From a virus: a stretch of DNA of 20,905 nucleotides. Below, in pieces: positions 1 to 7,053 of the stretch. Every line of letters begins with the position of its first letter. The first letter of the stretch is position 1. Below the pieces are notes generated by a model. The model had not been told where the DNA came from. It ran no database searches and worked only from the letters and a program-made list of their open reading frames with translations. The stretch lies in IMG/VR virus record IMGVR_UViG_3300046460_000413, positions 1-20,905 of that record, one strand, 5' to 3'. The translations under genes and the position numbers were made by a program.

Positions 1-1191
1 TTGTCCGTTGCCTCCCGAATCCAGAAGCTTCTCCGCCTTGAGACTAAGAGCCTCGCGTCACCCGACGCGGCGCTGTTCGATCTCTTTGGCGCGACCCCAT
101 CCGCCGCTGGCGTGCGGGTAACCCCTCGCGTTGCCATGACGTGTGCGCCCGTCGCGTGCGCCGTTAACGCGATCTCACAGGCTATCGGCCAACTCCCGGT
201 CCACACCTACAAGCGCGGTCATGACAACGCGCGGGAACGCGCGCCAGAGCATCCAGCCTACGGTTTGCTTCACGACGAAGCTAACGAGTGGACGCCTTCG
301 GCAAAATTCCGCGAGGAGATCACCCGCGACGCGCTCCTGTATCCAAACGGTGGGTTCGCTGAGATCATCCGCGTCGATGAAGGTAAGCCTTACGAGCTGA
401 TCCGCATCGATCCTGAAACCACGCCCGTCACCGTTAAACAAACGAGCGACGGACCGGCTTACAGTGTGCAGGAAGACGGCAAGCCCCGTCAGATTGATCG
501 CGCTGACATCATTCACATTCCCTCGCCATCGCTTTCCGGCAAGGGGCTCGCTCACGACGCCCGCGAAATCATCGGCGTTTCGTTGCTCATGGAACGTTAC
601 GCGGCTCGCTTGTTTAGTAACGGCGCACGCCCCGGAAGTCTGCTGATCGCGAAAGACGTCAAGACGCCGGAAGGCGGAAAGAACGCCAAGCTTGCCTTTG
701 ATGCTCAATTCAAGGGCGAGGGCTCCGGCGGCAACGCCATCATGTTCGGCGACATGATTTATCATCAGCTCACGCTATCCAGCGTTGACGCTCAGTTTCT
801 TGAACTGCGTAAATTCCAGATCGAAGAAACAAGTCGCGTCTACCGCGTGCCGCCCAGCCTCATATACGAAATGGGCCGCGCGACTTGGGGCAACTCGGAA
901 GAGCAACGCCAGAACTTCCTCGACTACACCCTTGCCCATTGGATTAGCGCTTGGGAAGGCGAGCTGCGCTTGAAGCTCTTCTCGCGTGAAGAGCGAGACA
1001 CCTATTATGCAGAGTTCATGACGGACGCCTTTGTGCGCGCGAATTATGCGGCGCGCATGGAAGGCTTCAGCAAGGCAATTGCCGCGCGGATCATCAATCC
1101 CAACGAAGCCCGCGCCATGATGAACCTGCCACCCTACGAAGGCGGCGACGAATTCATCAATCCCAATGTGCAAACGGCGAGGCTTAACTGA
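1..1191 (+). CDS. Phage portal protein, HK97 type
   Basis: This gene encodes the dodecameric portal ring at the capsid vertex, through which DNA enters and leaves and to which the neck binds. The 396-residue product has the familiar HK97-portal course: an N-terminal stretch ending in an AVNAISQAIGQLPVHTY-like helix and strand, a middle with LLYPNGGFAEI and RADIIHIPSPSL, and a C-terminal stem/clip part with YRVPPSLIYEMG and the NPNEARAMMNLPPYEGGD tail seen throughout the family. Length is normal. The reading frame opens with TTG at the first base of the window, so the ribosome binding site cannot be seen and a slightly longer N-terminus is possible. Its stop overlaps the next start by one base. 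In most HK97-like phages the terminase genes directly precede the portal; here they lie about 5.5 kb downstream. Confidence 0.95.
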   Translation: MSVASRIQKLLRLETKSLASPDAALFDLFGATPSAAGVRVTPRVAMTCAPVACAVNAISQAIGQLPVHTYKRGHDNARERAPEHPAYGLLHDEANEWTPSAKFREEITRDALLYPNGGFAEIIRVDEGKPYELIRIDPETTPVTVKQTSDGPAYSVQEDGKPRQIDRADIIHIPSPSLSGKGLAHDAREIIGVSLLMERYAARLFSNGARPGSLLIAKDVKTPEGGKNAKLAFDAQFKGEGSGGNAIMFGDMIYHQLTLSSVDAQFLELRKFQIEETSRVYRVPPSLIYEMGRATWGNSEEQRQNFLDYTLAHWISAWEGELRLKLFSREERDTYYAEFMTDAFVRANYAARMEGFSKAIAARIINPNEARAMMNLPPYEGGDEFINPNVQTARLN

Positions 1192-1847
1192 TGCTTCGCA
1201 CCGTTCACCTTCACGGCCGGCTCAAGCGCGAGTTCGGCGCCAAACACCGCTTCGACGTGAGGACGGCGGCTGAGGCGCTGCGCGCGCTCAACTGTGCGTT
1301 CCCCGGTCAGTTCGTCAAGGCGCTGGAAGGCGGCAGCTTTGAGCTGATCGCTGGTCCGCGCAAAACAGGCTTCAATCTCGATATCGATCTGGTCAACGAG
1401 CTGCGCCTCGGTGCCTCCGATCTGCATCTGATCCCGGTCGCTGAAGGTGCGGCAAACGGGAAGGGCACTGCCAAGACTATTCTGGGCGTGGCGCTCATCG
1501 GCGGCGCGATCTTCATGTCGGGCGGCACGCTTGCGGCTCCGCTTTCCATGATGGGTAACGCCGCAGTGTCCGGTCTGGGCATCACGTGGGGCAACATTGC
1601 AATGGTGGGGCTTGGCCTCACGCTTGCAGGCGCTTCGTCCCTACTTACTCAACCGGCTCCAGTCTCTAAAGACGGCGATGCTGACAAGTCCCACGCGTTC
1701 AACGGTCCCGGCAACACTGGCACCCAAGGCGATGCCATCCCATTGATTTACGGTCGCGTCATGACCGGCAGCGTCCCAGTCTCGTTTGATTCCGACATTG
1801 AAGATGTTGGGGCCTATCAGGGCGGTTCAGGATCGTTAGCGGTATGA
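1191..1847 (+). CDS. Tail assembly protein, lambda gpI-like
   Basis: The 218-residue product resembles the lambda gpI family of tail-tip assembly factors. It starts with the typical VHLHGRLKREFG strand and an AEALRALNCAFPGQF helix (residues 5-41). A glycine-rich hydrophobic stretch follows at about 97-152. Near the end, 180-194 carries the GDAIPLIYGRVMTGS element usual in these proteins. In lambda-like phages gpI sits beside the NlpC/P60 gene K and just before the host-specificity gene J, after the tape measure. Here it sits between portal and protease genes, and neither K nor J homologues are visible. The start overlaps the portal stop (TGATG) and its own stop overlaps the next gene by four bases, so it is translationally embedded in the operon. 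The family call is fairly sure; function in this odd position is inferred. Confidence 0.8.
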   Translation: MLRTVHLHGRLKREFGAKHRFDVRTAAEALRALNCAFPGQFVKALEGGSFELIAGPRKTGFNLDIDLVNELRLGASDLHLIPVAEGAANGKGTAKTILGVALIGGAIFMSGGTLAAPLSMMGNAAVSGLGITWGNIAMVGLGLTLAGASSLLTQPAPVSKDGDADKSHAFNGPGNTGTQGDAIPLIYGRVMTGSVPVSFDSDIEDVGAYQGGSGSLAV

Positions 1848-2167
1848 GCAATGATCACACCGCGTTCTTTGGTGACGACGATTACAGCTTCAAGCTTACG
1901 TGGAAGCTTCGCCAAGAGCTTTGCAATCTCACCGGCGGCATCGGTGCGCTTTGCACCCGTGTATTCAACAAGCAGTTCACGTTCGCTGATCTGCACCACA
2001 CCATTCGCCTCGCACTAATTGGCGGCGGTCTGTCGCCTGAACGCGCCGCTGCACTGATCAACACCTATGCCGTTGATCGTCCCCTAATCGAAATCTATCC
2101 GCTCGCCCTCGCGATCCTCGATCGCGCTTGGTTCGGAGAACCAAAGCATGAGGTCGCCAATGGATAA
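1844..2167 (+). CDS. Tail assembly chaperone-like protein, GTA gp10 type (copy 1)
   Basis: This 107-residue protein resembles the small chaperone encoded just before the tape measure in Rhodobacter-type gene transfer agents (GTA gp10 / Phage_TAC_11 family), which is thought to coat the tape measure during tail assembly. The diagnostic part is the C-terminal half: a helix, then LIGGGLS at 58-64, then an A-x-A-L helix and a DRPLIE turn before a final hydrophobic helix. The same pattern recurs in the gene at 9038-9385, so the two are paralogues. It begins with ATGA overlapping the gpI stop, and its last 20 bases overlap the start of the protease. No tape measure follows it, so it is either displaced or has another role, such as a connector factor. 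Confidence 0.72.
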   Translation: MSNDHTAFFGDDDYSFKLTWKLRQELCNLTGGIGALCTRVFNKQFTFADLHHTIRLALIGGGLSPERAAALINTYAVDRPLIEIYPLALAILDRAWFGEPKHEVANG

Positions 2168-2663
2168 GCTCGAAATCAAGGCGACGCTTAGCGTCACAGA
2201 CACCGGCGAAATTATCGGCAACGCGTGGCCATTCGACTCTGCCGACAGTGTCGGTGACATCGTCCGAAAAGGTGCATTCGGCACAATCTTGTCTGACCTT
2301 CCAATCCTCTATCAGCATAGACCTTCCGACCTCGTTGGAACTTGGACAGAGGTCAAAGAAACTGACAAAGGCCTCGAAGTAAAAGGGCATCTGCATCTCG
2401 ACCAGCCCCGCGCGCGTTCTGTTCGCGCAATGTTGATTAGCGGACTGGTTAGCGGCCTTTCGATCGGTTTCCGCACTAAGTCAGCGACTACGCAAGGTCG
2501 TAACCGAATTATCTCGGCACTCGACCTCGCAGAGATTTCTCTGGTGCAGGACCCCAGCCATCCACGGGCTCGGATCAATTCCATCAAATCTGAAAATACG
2601 GCAGCCGCCGTCGCCGAAATCATCAACAGGGCGTCGGCTGCCCTACGAAAGGACTACTTGTGA
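2148..2663 (+). CDS. HK97-family prohead protease
   Basis: This serine protease cleaves the scaffold part of the capsid protein inside the prohead. The product is 171 residues from the ATG at 2148. It shows the family order: GNAWPFDSADSVGDIVRKGAF (strand and loop), YQHRPSDLVGTW with the catalytic His (H57), an LDQPRARSVRAML helix, and SGLVSGLSIGFR with the nucleophilic Ser (S105), followed by DLAEISLV. A second possible start at 2160 (giving MDKLEIKATL) has a GAGG spaced six bases upstream, and many family members begin this way, so the true start may be 2160. It overlaps the chaperone gene upstream and shares a GTGA overlap with the capsid gene downstream, the usual protease-capsid coupling. 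Confidence 0.93.
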   Translation: MRSPMDKLEIKATLSVTDTGEIIGNAWPFDSADSVGDIVRKGAFGTILSDLPILYQHRPSDLVGTWTEVKETDKGLEVKGHLHLDQPRARSVRAMLISGLVSGLSIGFRTKSATTQGRNRIISALDLAEISLVQDPSHPRARINSIKSENTAAAVAEIINRASAALRKDYL

Positions 2664-3871
2664 AAAACGCTGCTCTCGCGCTCGAATTTAAAGACACCGG
2701 CGACGCTGACGACGCCACGACCGTCGTGGCCTCCGCCATCGCCGGATTCCGCACCGATCTCGACAAGGTCATGGCGACGGTGGAGACCAAGGCATTCGAC
2801 CCTGCTGCATTTGCGAAGCTGGTCAGCCGCATCGATGGCATTGAAGCCAAGGGCAACCGCCCCGGTGGTCTGAAGTCGGATAACGACAACGATGGTCAGC
2901 TCGAAACCAAGGCGCTGTCGTCCTTCATGCGCACGGGCAGCGATCTCGAAATGAAGGCCGCTGCGTCCGACAACAATATCGATGGTGGATGGATGGTGCT
3001 TCCGACCGTCGATCTGCGCATCCGCGCTCTGATGACTGATCTGTCGCCAATGCGTGGCCTTTCTGAAGTCGTGACGATCAGCTCGAACACCTATGAGCGC
3101 TTTTACAGCATGGGAAAGCGCGGCGCGCAGCGTGTCGTCGAGCGCGACGACCGCCCGGCAGATACGGCCCGGCCTGAACTGATCAAGCACTCATACGGCG
3201 TCGGCGAATACTATGCTGCTCCCGCTGCGACCCGTCACCTCTTGGATGACGCTGCTGTGGATATCGCGTCCTGGCTGATCGACAACGCAACTCACGACTT
3301 CGCTGAGACGGAAGGCGAAGACTTCCTGCGCTACGACGGCTCGAACGGTTTCCCGCGTGGTCTCCTGACCTATGAGACCACCAATGAGAAGGACTTCACC
3401 CGAGGTTGGGAGAAGTTCCAGTATACCCCGGCAGGCCATGCATCGGCACCGACCGACGCCAATCTGACGGCAGCCCTGATCAAGCTCGTTGCAACTCTGC
3501 GCAAGCCTTACAAGGGCAATGCCCGGTTCGTCATGAACAGCAACACGGCAGTCCGTCTGCGGACCATCGTGGATGCAAATGGTCGCTTCCTTTGGGCTCC
3601 GACCGGCAACCTCATTGAAGGTATCGAGCATCCGTTGCTCGGCTATCCAGTCGAGATCGACGACGAATTCGACGACATCGAGGCCGGTAAGCTCCCCATC
3701 GCCTTTGGCGACTTCAAGCAGGGCTACGTCATCGTTGATCGGCAAGGCATCCGCGTCGCCCGCGATGAATTCACCCAGAAGGGCCGCGTGCTGTTCGACA
3801 CCTACAAGCGTGTAGGCGGCGGCGCTGGCGACTTCAACGCCATCAAGTTCCTCAAGGTTGCGGCCTCGTAA
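2660..3871 (+). CDS. Major capsid protein, HK97 fold
   Basis: This is the main shell subunit of the head, 403 residues. The first ~99 residues are a charged, helical scaffold (delta) domain. The likely protease cut lies near K99 in LEMKAAASDNNIDGGWMVLP, after which the mature HK97 fold starts with the N-arm and strand (PTVDLRIRALMTDLSPMRGLSEV). Later segments such as DFLRYDGSNGFPRGLL, FVMNSNTAVRLRTI, PLLGYPVEIDDEFDDI and IAFGDFKQGYVIVDRQGIRVARDEFTQKG are characteristic of the A and P domains. The start is a GTG overlapping the protease stop, with AAAGGA six bases upstream. Length and organisation are normal, which argues against a decayed gene. Confidence 0.96.
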   Translation: MKNAALALEFKDTGDADDATTVVASAIAGFRTDLDKVMATVETKAFDPAAFAKLVSRIDGIEAKGNRPGGLKSDNDNDGQLETKALSSFMRTGSDLEMKAAASDNNIDGGWMVLPTVDLRIRALMTDLSPMRGLSEVVTISSNTYERFYSMGKRGAQRVVERDDRPADTARPELIKHSYGVGEYYAAPAATRHLLDDAAVDIASWLIDNATHDFAETEGEDFLRYDGSNGFPRGLLTYETTNEKDFTRGWEKFQYTPAGHASAPTDANLTAALIKLVATLRKPYKGNARFVMNSNTAVRLRTIVDANGRFLWAPTGNLIEGIEHPLLGYPVEIDDEFDDIEAGKLPIAFGDFKQGYVIVDRQGIRVARDEFTQKGRVLFDTYKRVGGGAGDFNAIKFLKVAAS

Positions 3872-3878
3872 GAGCCGC
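3860..3878 (+). other. Hairpin with GUAA loop spanning the capsid stop codon
   Basis: GCGG (3860-3863) and CTC (3865-3867), with one bulged C, pair with GAG (3872-3874) and CCGC (3875-3878). The loop is GUAA, a stable GNRA type, and contains the capsid stop codon. There is no T-run, so it is not a terminator. It could stabilise or process the mRNA, or simply be chance. Confidence 0.3.
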
Positions 3879-3906
3879 GTCCACCTCAATCGTAAGGATA
3901 CTGAAT

Positions 3907-4284
3907 ATGAAAGACACGTTCCACGGCTCCAAGATCGCCGCTTCGCTCGCTCCAGCCGTTCAGACGGCGACGCTGAAAGGTGACGCCGTCGATTTGCAGG
4001 GGTTCGGCTCTGCACTTCTCGCTGTCACGACTGGCGCTATCGTCGGCGCGGGCCTGTTCGACCTCAAGATGCAGGAATCCAACACCACGACGGACGGTGA
4101 TTTCACCGACGTCGCGGCTGATGACCTGCTCGGCACGATGCCCGTCAGTCTTGCTGCCTCGACGATTTATCGACAGGGCTACATCGGCTCCAAGCGGTAT
4201 GTCCGCGCGGCCTTCACGAAACAGTCCGGCACGTCGATCGCTGCGGGCGCTGCATTCGTGCTCGGTCATCCGGCCTTGGCGTAA
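3907..4284 (+). CDS. Conserved post-capsid phage protein of unknown function
   Basis: A 125-residue protein encoded right after the capsid gene, with a good AAGGA ribosome site eight or nine bases before ATG. It belongs to a recurrent group of phage proteins, found after the capsid gene in many Proteobacteria phages, recognised by the order VDLQGFGSALLAVTTGAIVG, LFDLKMQESN, FTDVAADDLLGT, GYIGSKRYVRAAF and a C-terminal GHP. The alternating hydrophobic pattern predicts a beta sandwich. Its role is not known to me; a head decoration or neck component would fit the position. It does not look like a tail tube protein, which matters because no tail tube gene is otherwise seen. Confidence 0.8.
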   Translation: MKDTFHGSKIAASLAPAVQTATLKGDAVDLQGFGSALLAVTTGAIVGAGLFDLKMQESNTTTDGDFTDVAADDLLGTMPVSLAASTIYRQGYIGSKRYVRAAFTKQSGTSIAAGAAFVLGHPALA

Positions 4285-4289
4285 CGACA

Positions 4290-4865
4290 ATGCAGCTCGC
4301 ACACGAAACCACCTTCACCGTGGGGCATGAGGTCATCCGACTTCGTGCTTCGCTGCGAGCTGCTATTCGTCTGGATCGTCGCTTCGGTGGCTTTGATAAG
4401 ATCGCAAAGGCCATCTTAGCGGGGAATCTCTCAGTCATGTCGTCTGTGATCCGGGAGTGTTCTGAGTATAAGACCGACATCGCCGATCTACTCGATTGCG
4501 GTGGTTCGCTCTCTATCGAGATGGCAGTCGATCATATCGCGGGACCGCTGCTCGATCACGTCGTGACCCTAACCGGAGTCGATCCCGGCGCACCGGCTAA
4601 ACCTCAGTCCGGCGAAGTTATGCCGTTCACAGAATATCACGCGAAGCTCTTTCGTCTCGCCACCGGTTGGCTCGGCTGGACGCCAGAGGCCGCATACAAC
4701 GCGACGCCGACTGAGATCACTGAGGCATACAAGGGCCGTCTTGAGTTGTTGAGCGCCGTGTTCGGTTCTGGAGATAAGGGCGAAGATGTTGAGGCAGGCG
4801 ACGAAGACGCGCGCCGTCAGCTTAATGCCATCGGCGACCTAAATAACATTGCGATGGTGGCCTGA
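4290..4865 (+). CDS. Two-part tail assembly chaperone-like protein (copy 2)
   Basis: The 191-residue product looks like a fusion of the two small chaperones that gene transfer agents encode separately before the tape measure. Residues ~5-96 (FTVGHEVIRLRASLRAAIRL, then GFDKIAKAILAGNLSVM) follow the GTA gp10 (Phage_TAC_11) pattern: a strand pair, then helices. Residues ~113-160, with LATGWLGWTPEAAYNATPTE and then a helix ending in GR, follow the rcc01693/Phage_TAC_6 pattern (LG.sP..fw..TP.E). A tail of acidic residues follows (GDKGEDVEAGDED). It starts six bases after the preceding stop. In related phages such genes stand between the tube and tape measure; here the next gene is an HNH nuclease and the tape measure is 4.5 kb away. 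The family assignment is by pattern only. Confidence 0.7.
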   Translation: MQLAHETTFTVGHEVIRLRASLRAAIRLDRRFGGFDKIAKAILAGNLSVMSSVIRECSEYKTDIADLLDCGGSLSIEMAVDHIAGPLLDHVVTLTGVDPGAPAKPQSGEVMPFTEYHAKLFRLATGWLGWTPEAAYNATPTEITEAYKGRLELLSAVFGSGDKGEDVEAGDEDARRQLNAIGDLNNIAMVA

Positions 4866-4866
4866 C

Positions 4867-5229
4867 ATGACCATTCGTCCACCTCGCATCTGCTCATGCG
4901 GCAAAGTCGTCGCCAGCAACGTCATCTGTCTGTGCCAGCAGCGCCGCAAGGCTGAAGCTGACAAGCGCCGTCCGACCGCATCAGAGCGCGGCTATGACTC
5001 GCGATGGTCAAAGGCTCGCACCGGCTATCTGTTGTCGCACCCCAACTGCGTGATGATCACTAACAGTGAGGCATGCGGCAAGCCTGCATCCGTGGTCGAT
5101 CATATTAAGCCCCATCGCGGCGATACGAAGCTGTTCTGGGACAAGGCTAATTGGCAGTCCCTATGCACCCATTGCCACAATAGCCGCAAGCAATCCCTCG
5201 AACACCGCACCCACAATCAGGACCGATAA
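4867..5229 (+). CDS. HNH endonuclease, phage type
   Basis: A 120-residue HNH nuclease. The core reads VVDHIKPHRGDTKLFWDKAN, followed by WQSLCTHCHNSRK: catalytic/metal residues D78, H79, N95 and H104, with a structural zinc site formed by C70, C100 and C103 and probably C61. The upstream RGYDSRWSKARTGYLLSHP block is typical of phage HNH proteins. An extra Cys cluster (C9, C11, C21, C23) at the N-terminus may bind a second zinc. HNH proteins of this kind often support terminase during packaging (HK97 gp74 type) or are free-standing homing nucleases; the terminase genes lie 1.4 kb downstream. I chose ATG 4867 over the in-frame TTG at 4849, which would extend the gene into the chaperone. The stop overlaps the next start (TAATG). 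Confidence 0.9.
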   Translation: MTIRPPRICSCGKVVASNVICLCQQRRKAEADKRRPTASERGYDSRWSKARTGYLLSHPNCVMITNSEACGKPASVVDHIKPHRGDTKLFWDKANWQSLCTHCHNSRKQSLEHRTHNQDR

Positions 5230-5606
5230 TGTCGAACTATTTCACTCACAACGGCGAAACGCACAACGGCGAAACGCACAACGTCTCAGAATGGGCGCGC
5301 AAGGCTGGCATGAACCGGATCACGTTGCAGCAGCGGCTGGCACGCGGATGGACAATAGATCGCGCGCTCAACATGCCGATTGAAACGCATCGCGATTGGA
5401 ACACCCGCGAATTGATGCGTGCGGTTGGTCCAGCATTGAGAACGTATAAGCGACAGCACCAAGAGGCTGAGCGTGCATTGGTGGCGTCACTGAAGCACTA
5501 CGCTCAGTCATTCGTCATGCACGTAACAGCAAACGACATGAGGACGCTTGGCCAGCCTCCTGAAGGCACGTTCAAGGCGCCGGGGGGTGGTCGGCAACTT
5601 TGCTGA
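5229..5606 (+). CDS. Putative DNA-binding protein with HTH-like segment
   Basis: The 125-residue product starts with a duplicated HNGET pentapeptide encoded by a perfect 15-base tandem repeat. Next comes NVSEWARKAGMNRITLQQRL then ARGWTIDRALNMP (residues ~18-50). This is the compact helix-turn-helix-like unit often attached to phage homing nucleases and DNA-binding proteins (WA...G...TL..RL..GW....AL..P). The remainder is helical and charged, ending in a Gly/Pro-rich tail. No catalytic motif is visible. It overlaps the HNH stop by one base, and the pair may have entered the structural operon together as one mobile unit. Function is unknown; DNA binding is inferred from the short motif. Confidence 0.65.
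   Translation: MSNYFTHNGETHNGETHNVSEWARKAGMNRITLQQRLARGWTIDRALNMPIETHRDWNTRELMRAVGPALRTYKRQHQEAERALVASLKHYAQSFVMHVTANDMRTLGQPPEGTFKAPGGGRQLC
5247..5283 (+). repeat. 15-base tandem repeat inside coding sequence
   Basis: Two perfect copies of CACAACGGCGAAACG (5247-5261 and 5262-5276) are followed by the first seven bases of a third copy. The unit is a multiple of three, so the reading frame is kept and the protein gains repeated HNGET units. Slippage could add or remove units without a frameshift. Confidence 0.95.
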
Positions 5607-5615
5607 AAAGCCCTC

Positions 5616-5625
5616 TGACCGGTCA
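5616..5625. promoter_or_regulatory. 10-base perfect palindrome in a short intergenic gap
   Basis: TGACCGGTCA is a perfect palindrome in the 60-base gap before the connector gene, the largest gap within the later part of the head operon. It could be a small operator. It is short and GC-rich enough to occur by chance, and I see no convincing promoter hexamers beside it. Confidence 0.25.
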
Positions 5626-5666
5626 CTCTCCACCGCGCAAGACAGAACCTAATTGGAGTTTTTTCA

Positions 5667-5948
5667 GTGGTCACCCTTGATAGCCTGAAGGCGCATCTGA
5701 ACGTCACGACGGACGTTGACGATGCGCTGATCGGCGAGAAACTGGCAGCGGCGGCGGAGTGGGTTTCCAAATTCACCGCCATTCCAGCGGATGCGACCGA
5801 TATTCCTGCGCCGGTGGATGAAGCCGTGCGCCAGCTCGCCGCCCATCTCTATGAGAACCGCGAGGCCTCCCTTGTCGGCGTTACGGCTCAGTCGCTGCCC
5901 TTCGGCATGCTGGATTTGCTCGATCCTTACCGCGCTTGGGTGTTCTAA
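5667..5948 (+). CDS. Head-tail connector protein, HK97 gp6-like
   Basis: A 93-residue, largely helical protein of the gp6-like connector family, which forms a ring under the portal and extends the DNA channel. Typical features are the VTLDSLKAHLNVTTDVDDAL start, the AAAEWVSKFTAI helix, PVDEAVRQLAAHLYENREA, and the ending with FGMLDLLDPYRAWVF, where the closing L.PYR motif is strongly diagnostic. The start is GTG at 5667 with GGAG eight bases upstream. The stop abuts the DUF3168 gene, as in many phages, which supports the neck-module reading. Confidence 0.92.
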   Translation: MVTLDSLKAHLNVTTDVDDALIGEKLAAAAEWVSKFTAIPADATDIPAPVDEAVRQLAAHLYENREASLVGVTAQSLPFGMLDLLDPYRAWVF

Positions 5949-6362
5949 GTGGCTTCTGACCCGTCTTTGGAGCTTCAAAAGGCCATCCGCACGCGCCTAT
6001 TGGCGAGCGATGACGTGATGGATCTGGTTCCGGCTGACAACGTTCTCGACGTTACAGGCCGTCCCGAACGCATGCCCTGCATCAACATCGGTGAAGGACA
6101 GACCGTATTCCGGCGCTTTGATGCCACCGCATACGGGGACATTCATATATGGGCAGGAGAGAACGGCCTCGTTACCGCGAAGCTGATCGCCGACGCCATC
6201 GTGGATGCAATCAGTGTCGATGCCCAGATCGATGGCGTCCTGCACCTCGACGGCTTTGTTTGCCACGACCTCTCAGTTGATCGCGCCCGATATCTGCGCG
6301 ACCCGCACGGCCCGTTCAGCCATGCGGTGCTGTCTGTCGCCGCCATCATGCAGGCCCGCTGA
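5949..6362 (+). CDS. DUF3168 family protein, probable tail terminator / neck protein
   Basis: A 137-residue protein with the DUF3168 layout: an N-terminal helix (LELQKAIRTRLLASDDVMDLV), RPERMPCINIGEGQTVF, a strand-rich centre ending DIHIWAGENG, then a long helix (TAKLIADAIVDAI) and a C-terminal strand carrying the RDPHGPFSHAVLSVAAIM element. This family folds like lambda gpU and usually caps the tail tube at the head-tail joint. The gene starts with GTG immediately after the connector stop, without an obvious strong ribosome site, so translational coupling is likely. Its presence implies a tail is or was made, although no tube gene is seen in the window. Confidence 0.88.
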   Translation: MASDPSLELQKAIRTRLLASDDVMDLVPADNVLDVTGRPERMPCINIGEGQTVFRRFDATAYGDIHIWAGENGLVTAKLIADAIVDAISVDAQIDGVLHLDGFVCHDLSVDRARYLRDPHGPFSHAVLSVAAIMQAR

Positions 6363-6679
6363 TGCGCGCCGGGAACCTAGACCGCCTTGTCTCGATCGAA
6401 CGGTGCACGGTTGCCGTGGATGCCTACGGCACCGCGATCGATACCTGGGCCTTGTTCGCCACCATGCGCGCTCAGGTTTTGCAATACAGCACCGACGACC
6501 GGGAGACCGCGCACGGCAACTCAACCGATCGCTCAATTACGTTCCGCATGCGCTGGCTTGATGGCCTGACGCTGGAACATCGCGTTTCTTACGAAGGCCA
6601 GCCCTTCAAGATCAAGCAAATCAAAGAGATCGGACGCCGCGTTGGCCTAGACCTGATCTGCGAACGGGTAGGGCCATGA
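6362..6679 (+). CDS. Head-tail adaptor / joining protein
   Basis: A 105-residue small beta-barrel protein of the phage head-tail joining family (HK97 gp9, SPP1 gp16 type). The order is diagnostic: MRAGNLDRLVSIER at the start, a DAYGTAIDTW turn, ATMRAQV, a middle segment TDRSITFRMRWLDGL, and the end YEGQPFKIKQIKEIGRRVGL. It forms the stopper ring between connector and tail. The start overlaps the previous stop (TGATG) and its stop overlaps the terminase small-subunit start by four bases (ATGA). Confidence 0.92.
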   Translation: MRAGNLDRLVSIERCTVAVDAYGTAIDTWALFATMRAQVLQYSTDDRETAHGNSTDRSITFRMRWLDGLTLEHRVSYEGQPFKIKQIKEIGRRVGLDLICERVGP

Positions 6680-7053
6680 AAGGCCGGAAACCCCTGCTTG
6701 TGACCGACGCCGATGCCATTGACGGGATCATTCCCCCGACCGGCTGGCTGTCGAAACACGCCAAGGCCGAATGGCGGCGCGTCATGCCGGAAATGGCTAA
6801 GCGCCGCATCTTGACCGCCGCCGATCTCGGCAGCCTTGAAGGTTACTGTGTCGCCACCGGCAAGGTGCGCGAACTTGAGTTGCTGATGCGCGCCGGTTTC
6901 GACGCGAAGCTTTTTCGCATGCAGGACCAAGCCATCAAAACCGCGCGCCAGCTCGCCGCAGAGCTGGGCCTTACCCCTGTCTCAAGGGCTAGGCCGTCTG
7001 TCCGCGACACCTCAAACGACGATGATGATGACAATCCATTCAACATATCCTGA
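6676..7053 (+). CDS. terS: Terminase small subunit, P27 family
   Basis: This 125-residue protein should recognise the packaging site and regulate the large subunit. It has the P27-family pattern: a short basic N-terminus (MKGRKP), an IPPTGWLSKHAKAEWRRVMPEM helix pair, LTAADLGSLEGYCVATGKVRELE, and the AELGLTPVSRAR motif near the end, followed by an acidic Asp-rich tail. The tail overlaps the large-subunit start by 32 bases. It is normally the first gene of the packaging block, at the start of the late operon; here it follows the adaptor gene. Confidence 0.9.
   Translation: MKGRKPLLVTDADAIDGIIPPTGWLSKHAKAEWRRVMPEMAKRRILTAADLGSLEGYCVATGKVRELELLMRAGFDAKLFRMQDQAIKTARQLAAELGLTPVSRARPSVRDTSNDDDDDNPFNIS

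Noticed and set aside
3191-4015. A 274-codon minus-strand open frame opposite the capsid gene, and other long minus-strand frames across 1-12000.
   Set aside because: They mirror well-supported plus-strand genes in high-GC DNA, lack ribosome sites and give no recognisable protein pattern.
6676-7053. Programmed frameshift between the terminase subunits because of the GATGATGATGA overlap.
   Set aside because: Each subunit is complete with its own start; the repeat-rich overlap is explained by an Asp-rich tail and three consecutive ATG codons.
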